A program made the position numbers and the translations under genes. A stretch of DNA of 64,000 nucleotides, taken from the NCBI RefSeq assembly GCF_009766085.1, contig NZ_LMUF01000075.1, positions 78,168-142,167 of the forward strand, written 5' to 3'. The notes under the pieces are model-generated. The model was not told the DNA's origin. It did no database searches and saw only the letters and a list, made by a program, of their open reading frames with translations. Shown here piece by piece: positions 26,496 through 35,483 of this stretch (its first letter is position 1; each line of letters starts with the position of its first letter). This DNA is from Burkholderia sp. S171. Its GTDB lineage: Bacteria; Pseudomonadota; Gammaproteobacteria; Burkholderiales; Burkholderiaceae.

Positions 26496-28595
26496 ATGAC
26501 CGAAACCAATCTTGCATCGCTGCTCGTCGAGCTGCGCACCGAAGAACTTCCGCCGAAGGCGCTCGCGCGCCTGGGCACCTCGTTTGCCGAAGGTATTGTG
26601 CAGCGGCTGGCCGCGCGCGACCTGATTGAAGGCGAAGCGAGTTTCGAAAAATATGCCACGCCGCGACGTCTCGCCGTGCTCATCAAGAATGTGCGCGCAG
26701 TCGCGCCGGAACGGCAAGTGCGCGAGAAGGTGCTGCCAGTTTCCGTCGCACTGGACAAAGACGGCCAGCCCACCGCGCCGCTCGCGAAGAAACTCGCGGC
26801 GCTGGGTTTTCCCGACTTCGCCATCGGCGATCTCGAACGCGCCCAGGACGGCAAGGCCGAAGCGTTTTTCCTGCGCTACGCGGCACCCGGCGCAACCCTT
26901 GCCGACGGTCTCCAGACCGCTCTGCAAGAAACGCTCAGCAAGTTGCCTATTCCCAAGTTGATGACCTATCAACGGCCGGACGGCACCAGCGTGCAGTTCG
27001 TGCGGCCGGTGCATGGGCTGGTCGCGTTGCATGGCCGTCATATCGTGCCGGTGAGCGCGCTCGGCATCGACTCCGGCGACACCACGCTGGGGCATCGCTT
27101 CATGTCGGAAGGAATTGTCGCTATCGCGCACGCCGACGATTACGCCGAAACCTTGCGCTCGAAGGGCAAGGTCGTCGCGAATTTCGATGATCGCCGCGAA
27201 TCCATCCGCACGCAGCTGCAGGCATTCGCGGGCGAAGATCGCGTCGTCATGCCTGAGTCGTTGCTGGACGAAGTGAATGCGCTGGTCGAATGGCCGGTCG
27301 TGTACCAGTGCCGTTTCGACGAGTCGTTCCTGCAAGTGCCGCAGGAATGCCTGATCCTCACCATGCAGACGAACCAGAAGTATTTCGCGCTGACTGACGA
27401 GCACGGCAAGCTGCGTTCGCGTTTCCTGATTGTGTCGAACATCGACACGCAAACGCCGGGCGATATTGTGGAAGGCAACGAACGCGTGGTCCGCCCGCGA
27501 CTGGCCGACGCCAAGTTCTTCTTCGAGCAGGACAAGAAGAAACGTCTCGCCGACCGCGTGCCGCTGCTCGCGAACGTGGTGTATCACAACAAGCTCGGTT
27601 CGCAGTTGCAGCGCGTGCAGCGGCTTGAAGCGCTGGCCGGTGAAATCGCGCCCATGATCGGCGTGGATGTGGCCGTCACGAAGCGCGCCGCCCTGCTCGC
27701 GAAGGCCGACCTGATCACCGACATGGTCGGCGAATTCCCGGAATTGCAAGGGACCATGGGCACGTACTACGCGCGCCATGATGGCGAGCCGGAAGAAGTC
27801 GCGCTCGCTTCTTCGGAACATTATCAGCCGCGATTTTCCGGCGATGAAACTCCGCCCACCGGCGTGAGCAGCGCCGTCGCTTTGGCCGACAAACTGGAAA
27901 CGCTCGTTGGCATCTGGGGCATCGGCCTGCAGCCAACCGGCGAGAAAGATCCGTTCGCGCTGCGCCGTCACGCGCTCGGCGTGTTGCGCATCCTGCTGGA
28001 AAAGCGCCTTGCCATCGACCTGTTCGACTTGCTGCGCACCGCACACAAGCAATTCGCCGGCATGCCGCAAGTCGTCGATTCAACCGACGCCATTTACGCG
28101 TTTTTCATGGACCGGCTGCGCGGCGTGCTGCGCGAGCGCGGTTTCAACGCAATTGAAATTGACGCCGTGCTGAGCCTGAACCCCACGCGCCTCGATGACA
28201 TCGTCGCGCGTCTGGACGCTGTGCGCGAATTCGCGTCGTTGCCGGAAGCCGCATCGCTTGCCGCGGCGAACAAACGTATCTCGAATATCCTGAAGAAGTC
28301 GGCGGAAGGCGTGCCTTCCAGTGTGCAGCCCGCCCTGCTTCAAGAAGCGGCCGAAAAAGCGCTGTACGCTCAGCTCGAGCAAGTCGCACCGCGCGTGCAA
28401 ACGCAACTGGCCGAGCGCAACTACACGGAAGCGCTCTCCGCGCTGTCCGCGTTGCGCGATGCCGTGGATACTTTCTTCAACGACGTGATGGTGAACGCGG
28501 AAGATCCGGCGCTGCGAAGTAACCGCCTGGCTCTTCTCGGCGCACTGCATCAGCAGATGAATTGCGTCGCGGACATTTCGAAGCTTGCTGCCTGA
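26496..28595 (+). CDS. glyS: Glycyl-tRNA synthetase beta subunit
   Basis: A 699-residue tRNA-binding subunit. It begins with SLLVELRTEELPPKAL and contains KYATPRRLAVLI, VQFVRPVHGLVALHG and the GEKDPFALRRHALGVLRILL segment, all typical of GlyS. The C-terminal part (about 590-690) is the anticodon-binding helical region. The stop codon overlaps the gmhB start as TGATG. Confidence 0.96.
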   Translation: MTETNLASLLVELRTEELPPKALARLGTSFAEGIVQRLAARDLIEGEASFEKYATPRRLAVLIKNVRAVAPERQVREKVLPVSVALDKDGQPTAPLAKKLAALGFPDFAIGDLERAQDGKAEAFFLRYAAPGATLADGLQTALQETLSKLPIPKLMTYQRPDGTSVQFVRPVHGLVALHGRHIVPVSALGIDSGDTTLGHRFMSEGIVAIAHADDYAETLRSKGKVVANFDDRRESIRTQLQAFAGEDRVVMPESLLDEVNALVEWPVVYQCRFDESFLQVPQECLILTMQTNQKYFALTDEHGKLRSRFLIVSNIDTQTPGDIVEGNERVVRPRLADAKFFFEQDKKKRLADRVPLLANVVYHNKLGSQLQRVQRLEALAGEIAPMIGVDVAVTKRAALLAKADLITDMVGEFPELQGTMGTYYARHDGEPEEVALASSEHYQPRFSGDETPPTGVSSAVALADKLETLVGIWGIGLQPTGEKDPFALRRHALGVLRILLEKRLAIDLFDLLRTAHKQFAGMPQVVDSTDAIYAFFMDRLRGVLRERGFNAIEIDAVLSLNPTRLDDIVARLDAVREFASLPEAASLAAANKRISNILKKSAEGVPSSVQPALLQEAAEKALYAQLEQVAPRVQTQLAERNYTEALSALSALRDAVDTFFNDVMVNAEDPALRSNRLALLGALHQQMNCVADISKLAA

Positions 28596-29170
28596 TGCGC
28601 CACACCATGCCGACCAACGCAAATAAAAAACTGGTGGTTCTCGATCGTGACGGCGTGATCAACGTCGACTCCGACGCGTTCATCAAGTCGCCCGACGAAT
28701 GGGTTGCCATCCCCGGCAGCCTGGAAGCGATCGCGCGTTTGAATCAGGCCGGCTACCGTGTGGCAATTGCATCGAATCAATCGGGTATAGGCCGTGGTCT
28801 GTTCGACATGGCCGCGCTCAACGCAATGCACGAAAAGATGAACCGGGCGGCGGCGGCTGTGGGTGGCCGCATAGACGCCGTGTTTTTCTGTCCGCACACG
28901 CAAGAAGACGAGTGCGAGTGCAGGAAGCCTAAGCCCGGCATGTTGCAGCAGATTGTCGAGCGCTTCGAGATCGATCCTGCTGACACGCCCATGGTCGGCG
29001 ACTCGTTGCGCGATCTGCAAGCGGGCGCGGCGCTCGGCTTTGCGCTGCATCTGGTGCTGACCGGCAAGGGGCGCAAAACGCTCGCAGCGGGCAATCTGCC
29101 GCCGAATACGAAAGTACACGACGACCTGCGCACCTTCGCGCTCGACTTCCTCGCCGCACATCACGACTGA
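28595..29170 (+). CDS. gmhB: D-glycero-beta-D-manno-heptose-1,7-bisphosphate 7-phosphatase
   Basis: A 191-residue HAD-family phosphatase of the ADP-heptose pathway for LPS inner core. The nucleophile motif is LDRDGVIN (Asp17 and Asp19). SNQSGIGRG follows, then a zinc loop CPHTQEDECECRKPKPG with four Cys/His ligands, and motif III/IV GDSLRDLQAG. The start overlaps the glyS stop; a second ATG at 28607 is equally placed for the fold. plsC follows after 67 bases. Confidence 0.92.
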   Translation: MRHTMPTNANKKLVVLDRDGVINVDSDAFIKSPDEWVAIPGSLEAIARLNQAGYRVAIASNQSGIGRGLFDMAALNAMHEKMNRAAAAVGGRIDAVFFCPHTQEDECECRKPKPGMLQQIVERFEIDPADTPMVGDSLRDLQAGAALGFALHLVLTGKGRKTLAAGNLPPNTKVHDDLRTFALDFLAAHHD

Positions 29171-29237
29171 CCTGACTGATCTAGCCGATCTAACGCCAGG
29201 GTTTTTTCGTCACATCACATAAGACTTATTCAAGCCG

Positions 29238-30059
29238 ATGCGCTTCATTCGTTCGCTGTTGTTGATGATTTTTTTCGCCGTTTATACGGTGCCGTATGCG
29301 TGCGTGTGCTTCCTCGTGTTCCCGTTCATGCGCGCGGAAAAGCGTTACTGGATGGCGGCGTACTGGTGCAAATCGTGCGTCGTAGTGATGCGATACCTGA
29401 ACGGTATCCGCTATCAGATTGAAGGCATGGAGAACCTTCCCAATGGTCCGGCCGTGCTGTTGTCGAAACACCAGTCGGCTTGGGAAACGCTGGCATTCCC
29501 CGCGTTAATGCCGCGACCGCTCTGCTATGTGTTCAAGCGTGAGTTGCTGTTCGTGCCGTTCTTCGGCTGGACCATGGGCATGCTGAAGATGGTTCATATC
29601 GACCGGCGTCAGGGCAAGGACGCGTTTGCATCGGTGGCGCGGCAAGGGCGCGAGCGCATGGCCGAGGGAGCGTGGGTCATCATGTTCCCGGAGGGTACGC
29701 GTACACGCGTGGGCCAGCAAGGCAAGTACAAGTCAGGCGGTGCGCGCTTCGCATGCGCGGCGGGTGCGCCGGTCGTCCCTATTGCCCACAACGCCGGACA
29801 CGTATGGCCGCGGAAATCGTTTCTTAAATATGCGGGTATAGTCACAATGTCTATCGGTCGTCCGATCGACACGACAGGCCTCACGCCGGAAGAAGTCAAC
29901 CTGCGCGTGGAGCGCTGGATCGAAACGGAAATGCGTCGTCTTGATCCGGACTCGTACGGTCCCGCCGATCGTTTCGCTGCCGAGTCTGACGCCGACGCCA
30001 AGTCAGACGCTAAGTCTGATGCCGAGTCCAAGTCTCGCGGCGCGGCTACCGGCCTGTAG
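29238..30059 (+). CDS. plsC: 1-acyl-sn-glycerol-3-phosphate acyltransferase
   Basis: A 273-residue membrane enzyme making phosphatidic acid. A hydrophobic N-terminus (about 3-30) is followed by the acyltransferase motif KHQSAWE. His78 and Glu83 give HX4E here, rather than the common HX4D. FPEGTRTR (about 151-158) and APVVPIAHNAG follow. The last 25 residues are a repetitive acidic/basic tail (DADAKSDAKSDAESKS) absent from the core family, encoded by near-repeats of gacgcc-aagtca. The M48-type peptidase gene follows. Confidence 0.9.
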   Translation: MRFIRSLLLMIFFAVYTVPYACVCFLVFPFMRAEKRYWMAAYWCKSCVVVMRYLNGIRYQIEGMENLPNGPAVLLSKHQSAWETLAFPALMPRPLCYVFKRELLFVPFFGWTMGMLKMVHIDRRQGKDAFASVARQGRERMAEGAWVIMFPEGTRTRVGQQGKYKSGGARFACAAGAPVVPIAHNAGHVWPRKSFLKYAGIVTMSIGRPIDTTGLTPEEVNLRVERWIETEMRRLDPDSYGPADRFAAESDADAKSDAKSDAESKSRGAATGL

Positions 30060-30155
30060 CGCCAGATGTCGTTATCGTTGCGCTCGTTACGTTCATTTCT
30101 ATCGTTAGTGCCGTTCTTTCCGTCATTCCTGCGCCGCGTGCGCCAAGCTGAGCCG

Positions 30156-31157
30156 ATGCAGAAGACCCCCTCGCGACAGCGTCCCGCTGCCGCGCTCGAC
30201 AACCCGCAACTCGACCTGCCGCTCAACCTCCCCAGTGAGCCAAGGCTGTCGAGTGCGGCACCATCGCCTGCCATGTTGGGCACTCCTGCCGCAACGACAC
30301 CCGCCATGCCTGCAACATTGCGTGGCGACATCACGCCGACCGATACAACCGAAACCACCAGCCCTGCCGCGCCGCCATTTCGTTCACCCGGTGCACCCAC
30401 TGCGCCCGACGGGTCGCGCAACCGGCAACTCGTGCTCGGTTCGCAGATGCTCGATTACCGCTTGAAACGATCATCGCGCCGGACAATCGGCTTCACTATC
30501 GACGGCACCGGCCTCGCGATTACGGCGCCGCGCTGGGTGACCATCGGCGCAATTGAAAGCGCGATTGCCGAGAAGGAAAAGTGGATCTTCAAGAAGCTCA
30601 CCGAATGGCAAACGCGCGTGGAACAACGCGCGGTACCGCGGATTGAATGGAAGGATGGCGCACAGCTTCCGTATCTCGGGAAAAACGTCACCGTCATGAT
30701 GACTTCCGCGCCGGGCACGACGGGCAAGAGCGCGACGCAACCAGCCTTCGATTCACAAACCGACGTATTGTGGCTCGGCCTTCCCGCACTGGCAGATGGT
30801 CAGCTTATTCGCGAGCGTGTGCAACGCTGGCTGCATGTTCAGGCGCTGGAGGTTTTCGGCGAACGGCTGCCGGTGTATGCGGCAAAATTAGGCGTTGAAT
30901 TCAGGGCGTATGCGCTGTCCTCGGCAGCTACGCGCTGGGGCAGTTGTTCCAGCGACGGCAAGATCCGCCTCAACTGGCGGCTGATTCATTTCCCCGTGCA
31001 TGTCATTGACTATGTGGTCGCGCACGAACTCGCGCACCTTCGAGAGATGAATCACAGTGCGCGCTTCTGGCACACCGTCGAATCCATTTTCCCGGACTTC
31101 CGCGAAGCGCGGCATACGCTCAAACATCATCCGCCCGAATTGCTGCCCCTGCTTTAA
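30156..31157 (+). CDS. YgjP-like (DUF45) zinc metallopeptidase
   Basis: A 333-residue protein. The first 90 residues are Pro/Thr/Ala-rich and probably disordered. The C-terminal domain carries HELAHLREMNHSARFW with zinc ligands His290, His294 and the downstream His300. AATRWGSCSSDGKIRLNWRLIHFP is the other hallmark of the YgjP/WLM group. An upstream in-frame ATG at 30066 would add 30 Leu/Arg-rich residues; the ATG at 30156 has a better, though weak, binding site. The substrate is unknown. Confidence 0.83.
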   Translation: MQKTPSRQRPAAALDNPQLDLPLNLPSEPRLSSAAPSPAMLGTPAATTPAMPATLRGDITPTDTTETTSPAAPPFRSPGAPTAPDGSRNRQLVLGSQMLDYRLKRSSRRTIGFTIDGTGLAITAPRWVTIGAIESAIAEKEKWIFKKLTEWQTRVEQRAVPRIEWKDGAQLPYLGKNVTVMMTSAPGTTGKSATQPAFDSQTDVLWLGLPALADGQLIRERVQRWLHVQALEVFGERLPVYAAKLGVEFRAYALSSAATRWGSCSSDGKIRLNWRLIHFPVHVIDYVVAHELAHLREMNHSARFWHTVESIFPDFREARHTLKHHPPELLPLL

Positions 31158-31328
31158 CGCGCCATGCTCGCGGAGCGGTACAACGCAGCGCTCAGCGAGC
31201 CTTGGCGGCGGGCGGTACAATTTTGGACGTGGCCGTTTTAATCGTGCGCGCTGTTCACTGAGAACACGGTAAAAGACACGGTAAAGCGGACTACCCGTTC
31301 CATCGACATTCCCCACAGGAACCCCATC

Positions 31329-31715
31329 ATGCGACTTCTTCACACCATGCTGCGAGTCGGCGACTTGCAGCGATCCATCGATTTCTACACGCGCATCCTC
31401 GGCATGAAAGTGCTGCGTCAAAGCGAAAACACCGAATACAAGTACACGCTTGCGTTCGTCGGTTACGGCGATGAAAGCGAAAACAGCGTGCTCGAATTGA
31501 CCTACAACTGGGGCGTCGACAAGTACGACCTGGGCTCGGCTTATGGTCACATCGCGCTGGAAGTGGACGACGCAGCGGCCGCTTGCAATCGCATCCGCGA
31601 AGCCGGTGGCAAGGTCTCGCGCGAGGCCGGTCCGGTGAAAGGCGGAACGACCGTGATCGCGTTTGTTGAAGATCCGGATGGGTACAAGGTCGAGTTGATC
31701 GAGAAGCATGCTTGA
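31329..31715 (+). CDS. gloA: Lactoylglutathione lyase (glyoxalase I)
   Basis: A 128-residue VOC enzyme that converts the methylglyoxal-glutathione hemithioacetal to S-lactoylglutathione. All four metal ligands are present: His5, Glu56, His74 and Glu122. The length and the segments YTRILGMKVLR and NWGVDKYDLG match the nickel-type bacterial GloA. A purine-rich CACAGGA element precedes the start. The gene is monocistronic. Confidence 0.95.
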   Translation: MRLLHTMLRVGDLQRSIDFYTRILGMKVLRQSENTEYKYTLAFVGYGDESENSVLELTYNWGVDKYDLGSAYGHIALEVDDAAAACNRIREAGGKVSREAGPVKGGTTVIAFVEDPDGYKVELIEKHA

Positions 31716-31810
31716 GTCGGTTTGGAGGTAACGATCTGCCAGCGATGGCGGGTTATCTCCAAACTTTTCGCGACGATCAAATTTGCGCTTGTCGCCGATC
31801 GCACTCAAAA

Positions 31811-31855
31811 CGTGACGTTTTTTCGAAGTCACGAAATGTCTGCTCTATATATACT
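31811..31855 (+). promoter_or_regulatory. Possible activator-dependent promoter of the folded RNA
   Basis: TATACT at 31850-31855 is a good -10 element, but no acceptable -35 lies upstream of it. Instead CGTGAC (31811-31816) and GTCACG (31828-31833) form an inverted repeat. Its centre is about 40 bases before the expected start at 31862, which is where class II activators bind. This is inference from spacing; the regulator is unknown. Confidence 0.35.
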
Positions 31856-31861
31856 GATCAC

Positions 31862-31997
31862 AGATAGGTCTGCGGGGTTCGCAAGGACGTCTATCCGCCT
31901 CCTGCGCAAGCAGGGTCCAGCCGTGCTGGTATGCTGGTTTCCAGTCAAGAGCTCCCGCGCTGTTTGAGGCTCCTTCGGGAGCCTCAAACATTTCCGC
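31862..31997 (+). ncRNA. Candidate structured RNA: regulated leader or small RNA
   Basis: Five hairpins follow one another. H1 (31863-31895) has GATAG/CTATC, GTC/GAC and TGCG/CGCA. H2 (31901-31914) is CCTGC-GCAA-GCAGG, H3 (31917-31929) is CCAGC-CGT-GCTGG, and H4 (31934-31944) is CTGG-TTT-CCAG. H5 (31961-31990) is a perfect 13-pair stem closed by a C(TTCG)G tetraloop. GCTCCCG at 31951-31957 is complementary to CGGGAGC at 31976-31982, so an alternative fold would break H5. The mutually exclusive pair is typical of riboswitches and attenuators. A 41-codon frame starts 11 bases after H5. No known class is recognised. Confidence 0.4.
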
Positions 31998-32000
31998 TTG

Positions 32001-32126
32001 ATGCCAACTCTTCGCGAACTATCATCAGATATCCTAAATTATCAGGCTCAACAGCACGATCCCTACATCGTGAACAAAGGCCAGCGTGCCAGCATTTTCG
32101 TGCAGCGCACAACGCGCCGGGCTTAA
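32001..32126 (+). CDS. Possible 41-residue small protein behind the folded leader
   Basis: The frame begins MPTLRELSSDILNYQAQQHD and ends VQRTTRRA. Its composition is protein-like: an amphipathic helix-like N-terminal half, then NKGQRASIFVQRTT and a basic end. No Shine-Dalgarno sequence lies in the 11 bases between hairpin H5 and the ATG. The nearest purine run (GGGAG at 31977) is inside the hairpin and about 19 bases away. It may be a leader peptide or a genuine small protein; I recognise no family. The EamA exporter gene starts 140 bases downstream. Confidence 0.35.
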   Translation: MPTLRELSSDILNYQAQQHDPYIVNKGQRASIFVQRTTRRA

Positions 32127-32266
32127 TCACTCGACATCCCGGGCGGCCGACCCAACACCGGTAATGCCAACTCCATGCGAGACACCCCCGCATGACAGCC
32201 CAACGCCATCAATGGCAGAATGCGCCAGAGACATGACTCAGCAACCGGCTAAAACACAATAATTCG

Positions 32267-33202
32267 ATGAGCACCACTGCCCTGCCTGTACGCCGCGCGC
32301 CCGACGCCACTGCCATCCTGCTGATGATCGCGCTATGCGCCGTGTGGGGTTTCCAGCAGGTCGCCATCAAGGGAGCGAACGCCTCGTTCCCGCCGCTGCT
32401 TCAAGCGGGAATCCGCTCAACCATCGCGACAATCCTCGTCTGGCTATGGACACGTTCACGCGGCGTCGCGCTGTTTCGCCGCGACGATACCCTCGCGTCC
32501 GGCCTGCTCGCAGGCCTGCTGTTCGGCGGCGAGTTTGTGTGCATCTTCCTGGGACTGACGTTGACCAGCGCCACGCGCATGGTCGTCTTTCTCTACACCG
32601 CGCCGTGTTTTATGGCGCTCGGCCTGCACTGGTTCGTCGCGGGAGAAAAACTGAAGCGGGTGCAGTGGGCGGGAATAGCGCTCGCGTTCGGCGGCATCGC
32701 ACTCGCTTTCGCCGATGGCTTCCTGCACCCCACCACGGGCAGCGCATCGACATGGCAAGGCACTGCCGGCGATGCCCTCGGCGTACTCGGCGGCGTGTTC
32801 TGGGCGGCGACAACGGTCGTCATCCGCGCATCACCGCTCGCTCGTGCAAGCGCGAGCAAGACGCTCCTCTATCAACTCGCGGTATCGGCAATTGTGTTGC
32901 TCGCACTCGCCTTCGCGCTCGGGCAGACGCATGTGAGCACGATCACGCCGGTTGCCGTCGCCAGTCTCGCCTATCAGGCGATCGTGGTGGCGTTCCTGAG
33001 CTATCTCACGTGGTTCTGGCTGCTGACGCGCTACATGGCGTCGCGGCTCTCGGTGTTCTCGTTTCTCACGCCGATCTTCGGTGTGGCCTTCGGCGTGGTG
33101 CTGCTGGGCGAAACGCTGACAACGCGTTTCATTATTGCATCGGCGCTTGTGGTCATGGGCATTGCGCTGGTCAATGCCCCCGCCGGATGGCGGCGCACCT
33201 GA
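32267..33202 (+). CDS. EamA-family (DMT superfamily) transporter
   Basis: A 311-residue protein with ten predicted helices in two EamA repeats (about 15-145 and 165-300). WGFQQVAIKGANASFPPLLQAGIRS is typical of the first repeat and SFLTPIFGVAFGVVLLGETLT of the second. Members export amino acids, metabolites or drugs; the substrate is not predictable. The upstream 551-base gap holds the folded RNA and the 41-codon frame, which could control it. It is convergent with the LysR gene at 33212. Confidence 0.87.
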   Translation: MSTTALPVRRAPDATAILLMIALCAVWGFQQVAIKGANASFPPLLQAGIRSTIATILVWLWTRSRGVALFRRDDTLASGLLAGLLFGGEFVCIFLGLTLTSATRMVVFLYTAPCFMALGLHWFVAGEKLKRVQWAGIALAFGGIALAFADGFLHPTTGSASTWQGTAGDALGVLGGVFWAATTVVIRASPLARASASKTLLYQLAVSAIVLLALAFALGQTHVSTITPVAVASLAYQAIVVAFLSYLTWFWLLTRYMASRLSVFSFLTPIFGVAFGVVLLGETLTTRFIIASALVVMGIALVNAPAGWRRT

Positions 33203-33211
33203 AAAGGCCCG

Positions 33212-34156
33212 CTACCGGGCGCGTCCGGCCGCTTGCGCCGCGCGGCTGGCGTCATTCATGATCTGCCCGGCAAGTGCGAGTGCCGCATCCGCCGCCGCGG
33301 ATTGCGTCCGATCCGCAAGACAGATAAGCGCGAACTGGAGCCCCAATTTGCGCGAATGAACAATTGGCACGCGCACGAGGCGCTGACTATCGGGATCTCG
33401 CTGTAACACGGAAGCCGTGCAAAACATCACGGCATCCGATCGCGCGACTACGTCCTTCAGCACGGCGACATCGTCACATTCCAGCTGCACCGGAATGGCT
33501 TCGTGCGCGCGAAACTTTAGCAATCGCCGCAACGCATCTTCCATGAACGCGGACAGCGGCACGGACACCATCGGAAAATCTTTTAACGCTGCCAGCGGCA
33601 CCGGTGAACGTGCGAGCAACGGATGACCAGGGCGCACGAACCAGCCACCGTCATGACTGGTCAGACGATGCGTGCTTATGTCGGGCGCAGCAGGCGTTTC
33701 GCGACGATCCACCACCACGAAATCAGCGCCCTCCGAGCGCAGGCTTTGCATCAGCACGCCCGCTTCGTCTATTTGAACCACTACCTTGGTGGCAGGAAAC
33801 CGCCGCGCAAGTTCGACCAGCAAATCCGGAAACAGGACGGCAGCGGCATAGGGTCCCATTCCGATTCTCACTTCGCCTAGGGCGTCGGATCTGATCAGCT
33901 CGACGTCGCGAAAAAGACAGCGTGCTTCGAACAGCACCCGCCGGGCGCGCTCGACCAGCATCCGGCCGGCTGCCGTCGTGGTCACACCGCGTGCTGCACG
34001 ATCGAAAAGCTTGATATCGAACTCGTCTTCCAGCGCCTGGATACTGCGGCTGAGCGCGGGCTGACTCAGGTGAACCCGCTCCGCTGCACGCGCGAAACTG
34101 CCCTCCTCGGCGAGCGCGATGAGGTGCGCGAGACGCCGCGAATTAATCTCATGCAT
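33212..34156 (-). CDS. LysR-family transcriptional regulator
   Basis: A 314-residue regulator. The N-terminal winged helix (about 3-62) reads FARAAERVHLSQPALSRSIQALEDEF. The effector domain (about 90-300) contains VRIGMGPYAAAVLFPDLL. The partner gene is not obvious: the EamA transporter is convergent, ending nine bases away, and the porin gene is upstream on the same strand. A role in controlling either is speculation. Confidence 0.86.
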   Translation of the reverse strand: MHEINSRRLAHLIALAEEGSFARAAERVHLSQPALSRSIQALEDEFDIKLFDRAARGVTTTAAGRMLVERARRVLFEARCLFRDVELIRSDALGEVRIGMGPYAAAVLFPDLLVELARRFPATKVVVQIDEAGVLMQSLRSEGADFVVVDRRETPAAPDISTHRLTSHDGGWFVRPGHPLLARSPVPLAALKDFPMVSVPLSAFMEDALRRLLKFRAHEAIPVQLECDDVAVLKDVVARSDAVMFCTASVLQRDPDSQRLVRVPIVHSRKLGLQFALICLADRTQSAAADAALALAGQIMNDASRAAQAAGRAR

Positions 34157-34334
34157 GATTTAAAACGGAGCCCTAATTGATTGATCGCCGGTTTTGAAGC
34201 CGGCTGGTTATACCATTTCTCACAGTCTGCGAGCCGCACATACCAGCGCATACCGGCGCCGAACGTTCGCAGAAAATACGCGAACGTCCGGCGACATCCC
34301 GCGCCGGATGCGCCGGTCCTGACTCAAAACGGGT

Positions 34335-35483
34335 TCAAAACTTGTGCCGGATCCCGGCCATCACGCCAAGCTGCGTGCTTTTTTGCGCAAGGCTGACAGC
34401 GTTGACCCCTTGCAACTGCGAGCCGATCAGATCGCCTCTATAGAGTGAATAATCGGTTGTCAGATATACATCGGTACGCTTGGAGATGTCGTAGTCGGCG
34501 ACCAATTGAAACTGCCACGCCGAACCGTCCATCGGCTGGGTCTTCCCGTCTTGCAGCGTGCGCCATACGTTCCCGGCGAAATGCCACGGTCCGACTTGCT
34601 GCGTAATACCGCCAAGTATCATCCGTCGTTTCTTGAAGTCGGACCATTTCAGCGCGGCGAGTCCCGGTGCAGCGAACGGCCCGTTGGCGAACGTGGAGAA
34701 TCCCTTGTCGTTCTGATTGACGATATAACCCAGCGCGAAGCGCGTCTTGTCCCACGTGTACGAGCCGCCGATGGTCCACGCCTTTGCGTTGCTGCCGTTG
34801 ATCGAGTCCTTCGTTTCCTTGAACGCGCCACCGAGCGTGAACGGGCCGTTCGCCGGCGCGTACGCTGCGGCCACGCCGTACTGGCTGCCGTATGCCATAT
34901 GGCCGGCGTTGCCGCTGAACGAATAGGCGGTCGAAATACGGAAGTCCTTGTACTTGCCGTGATACTGAATCTGGTTGCTGCTCCAGATGCCGCCGGTCAT
35001 GGTGACTTCGGGCTGGAAGTTGAAGTCGAAGGGAATCCACGGATTGCTGGAGTAGCCGCCCATCACAATGCCCTCAATCATCACGTTGTACTGACGGCCC
35101 AACACGACCTGTCCGTAAGTGGATGACTGCAGTCCGATTTGCGCTTCGTTGAAAAACGGCATGGTCGGGTCGCTCTGGCCGCTGTTCAGGAAGAAGCGGT
35201 TTTCGAGCTTGAAGGTGGTCGCCCAGCCGCCGCCCAGATCTTCAACGCCCTTGATGCCCCAGCGGCTTTCGCTCATGCCGCCCGGTCCCATCAGGAAGCG
35301 GCCGTTACCCTGCGTGTCGGCGTTGGACAGATAACGCACGCTCACGTCGGCAACGCCGTAGAGCGTGACGCTGGATTGTGCTTCGCTCGTTTCGCACGCG
35401 AACGCGGCGGGCAGCAACGCGCAACTCAGCTTGCACCATTTTCCTAACCCGCCCGTTTTTTTAAGTTGTCCCGACCTGTTCAT
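34335..35483 (-). CDS. Gram-negative (Burkholderia-type) outer-membrane porin
   Basis: A 382-residue general porin. The signal peptide region runs to about 35 (ACETSEAQ), followed by the diagnostic SSVTLYGVADVSVRYLSN. Alternating strands build a 16-strand barrel with SRWGIKGVEDLGGGWATTFKLENRF. The chain ends in the Phe needed for BAM recognition (MAGIRHKF). The signal peptide has an unusually long charged N-region (MNRSGQLKKTGGLGKWCK). Porins of this type form trimers that let small solutes cross the outer membrane. Confidence 0.92.
   Translation of the reverse strand: MNRSGQLKKTGGLGKWCKLSCALLPAAFACETSEAQSSVTLYGVADVSVRYLSNADTQGNGRFLMGPGGMSESRWGIKGVEDLGGGWATTFKLENRFFLNSGQSDPTMPFFNEAQIGLQSSTYGQVVLGRQYNVMIEGIVMGGYSSNPWIPFDFNFQPEVTMTGGIWSSNQIQYHGKYKDFRISTAYSFSGNAGHMAYGSQYGVAAAYAPANGPFTLGGAFKETKDSINGSNAKAWTIGGSYTWDKTRFALGYIVNQNDKGFSTFANGPFAAPGLAALKWSDFKKRRMILGGITQQVGPWHFAGNVWRTLQDGKTQPMDGSAWQFQLVADYDISKRTDVYLTTDYSLYRGDLIGSQLQGVNAVSLAQKSTQLGVMAGIRHKF

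Noticed and set aside
25638..28070. 810-codon minus-strand open frame opposite glyQ and glyS
   Set aside because: It spans two unmistakable synthetase genes and their gap, and its composition (Arg, His, Gln, Val) is typical of an antisense frame.
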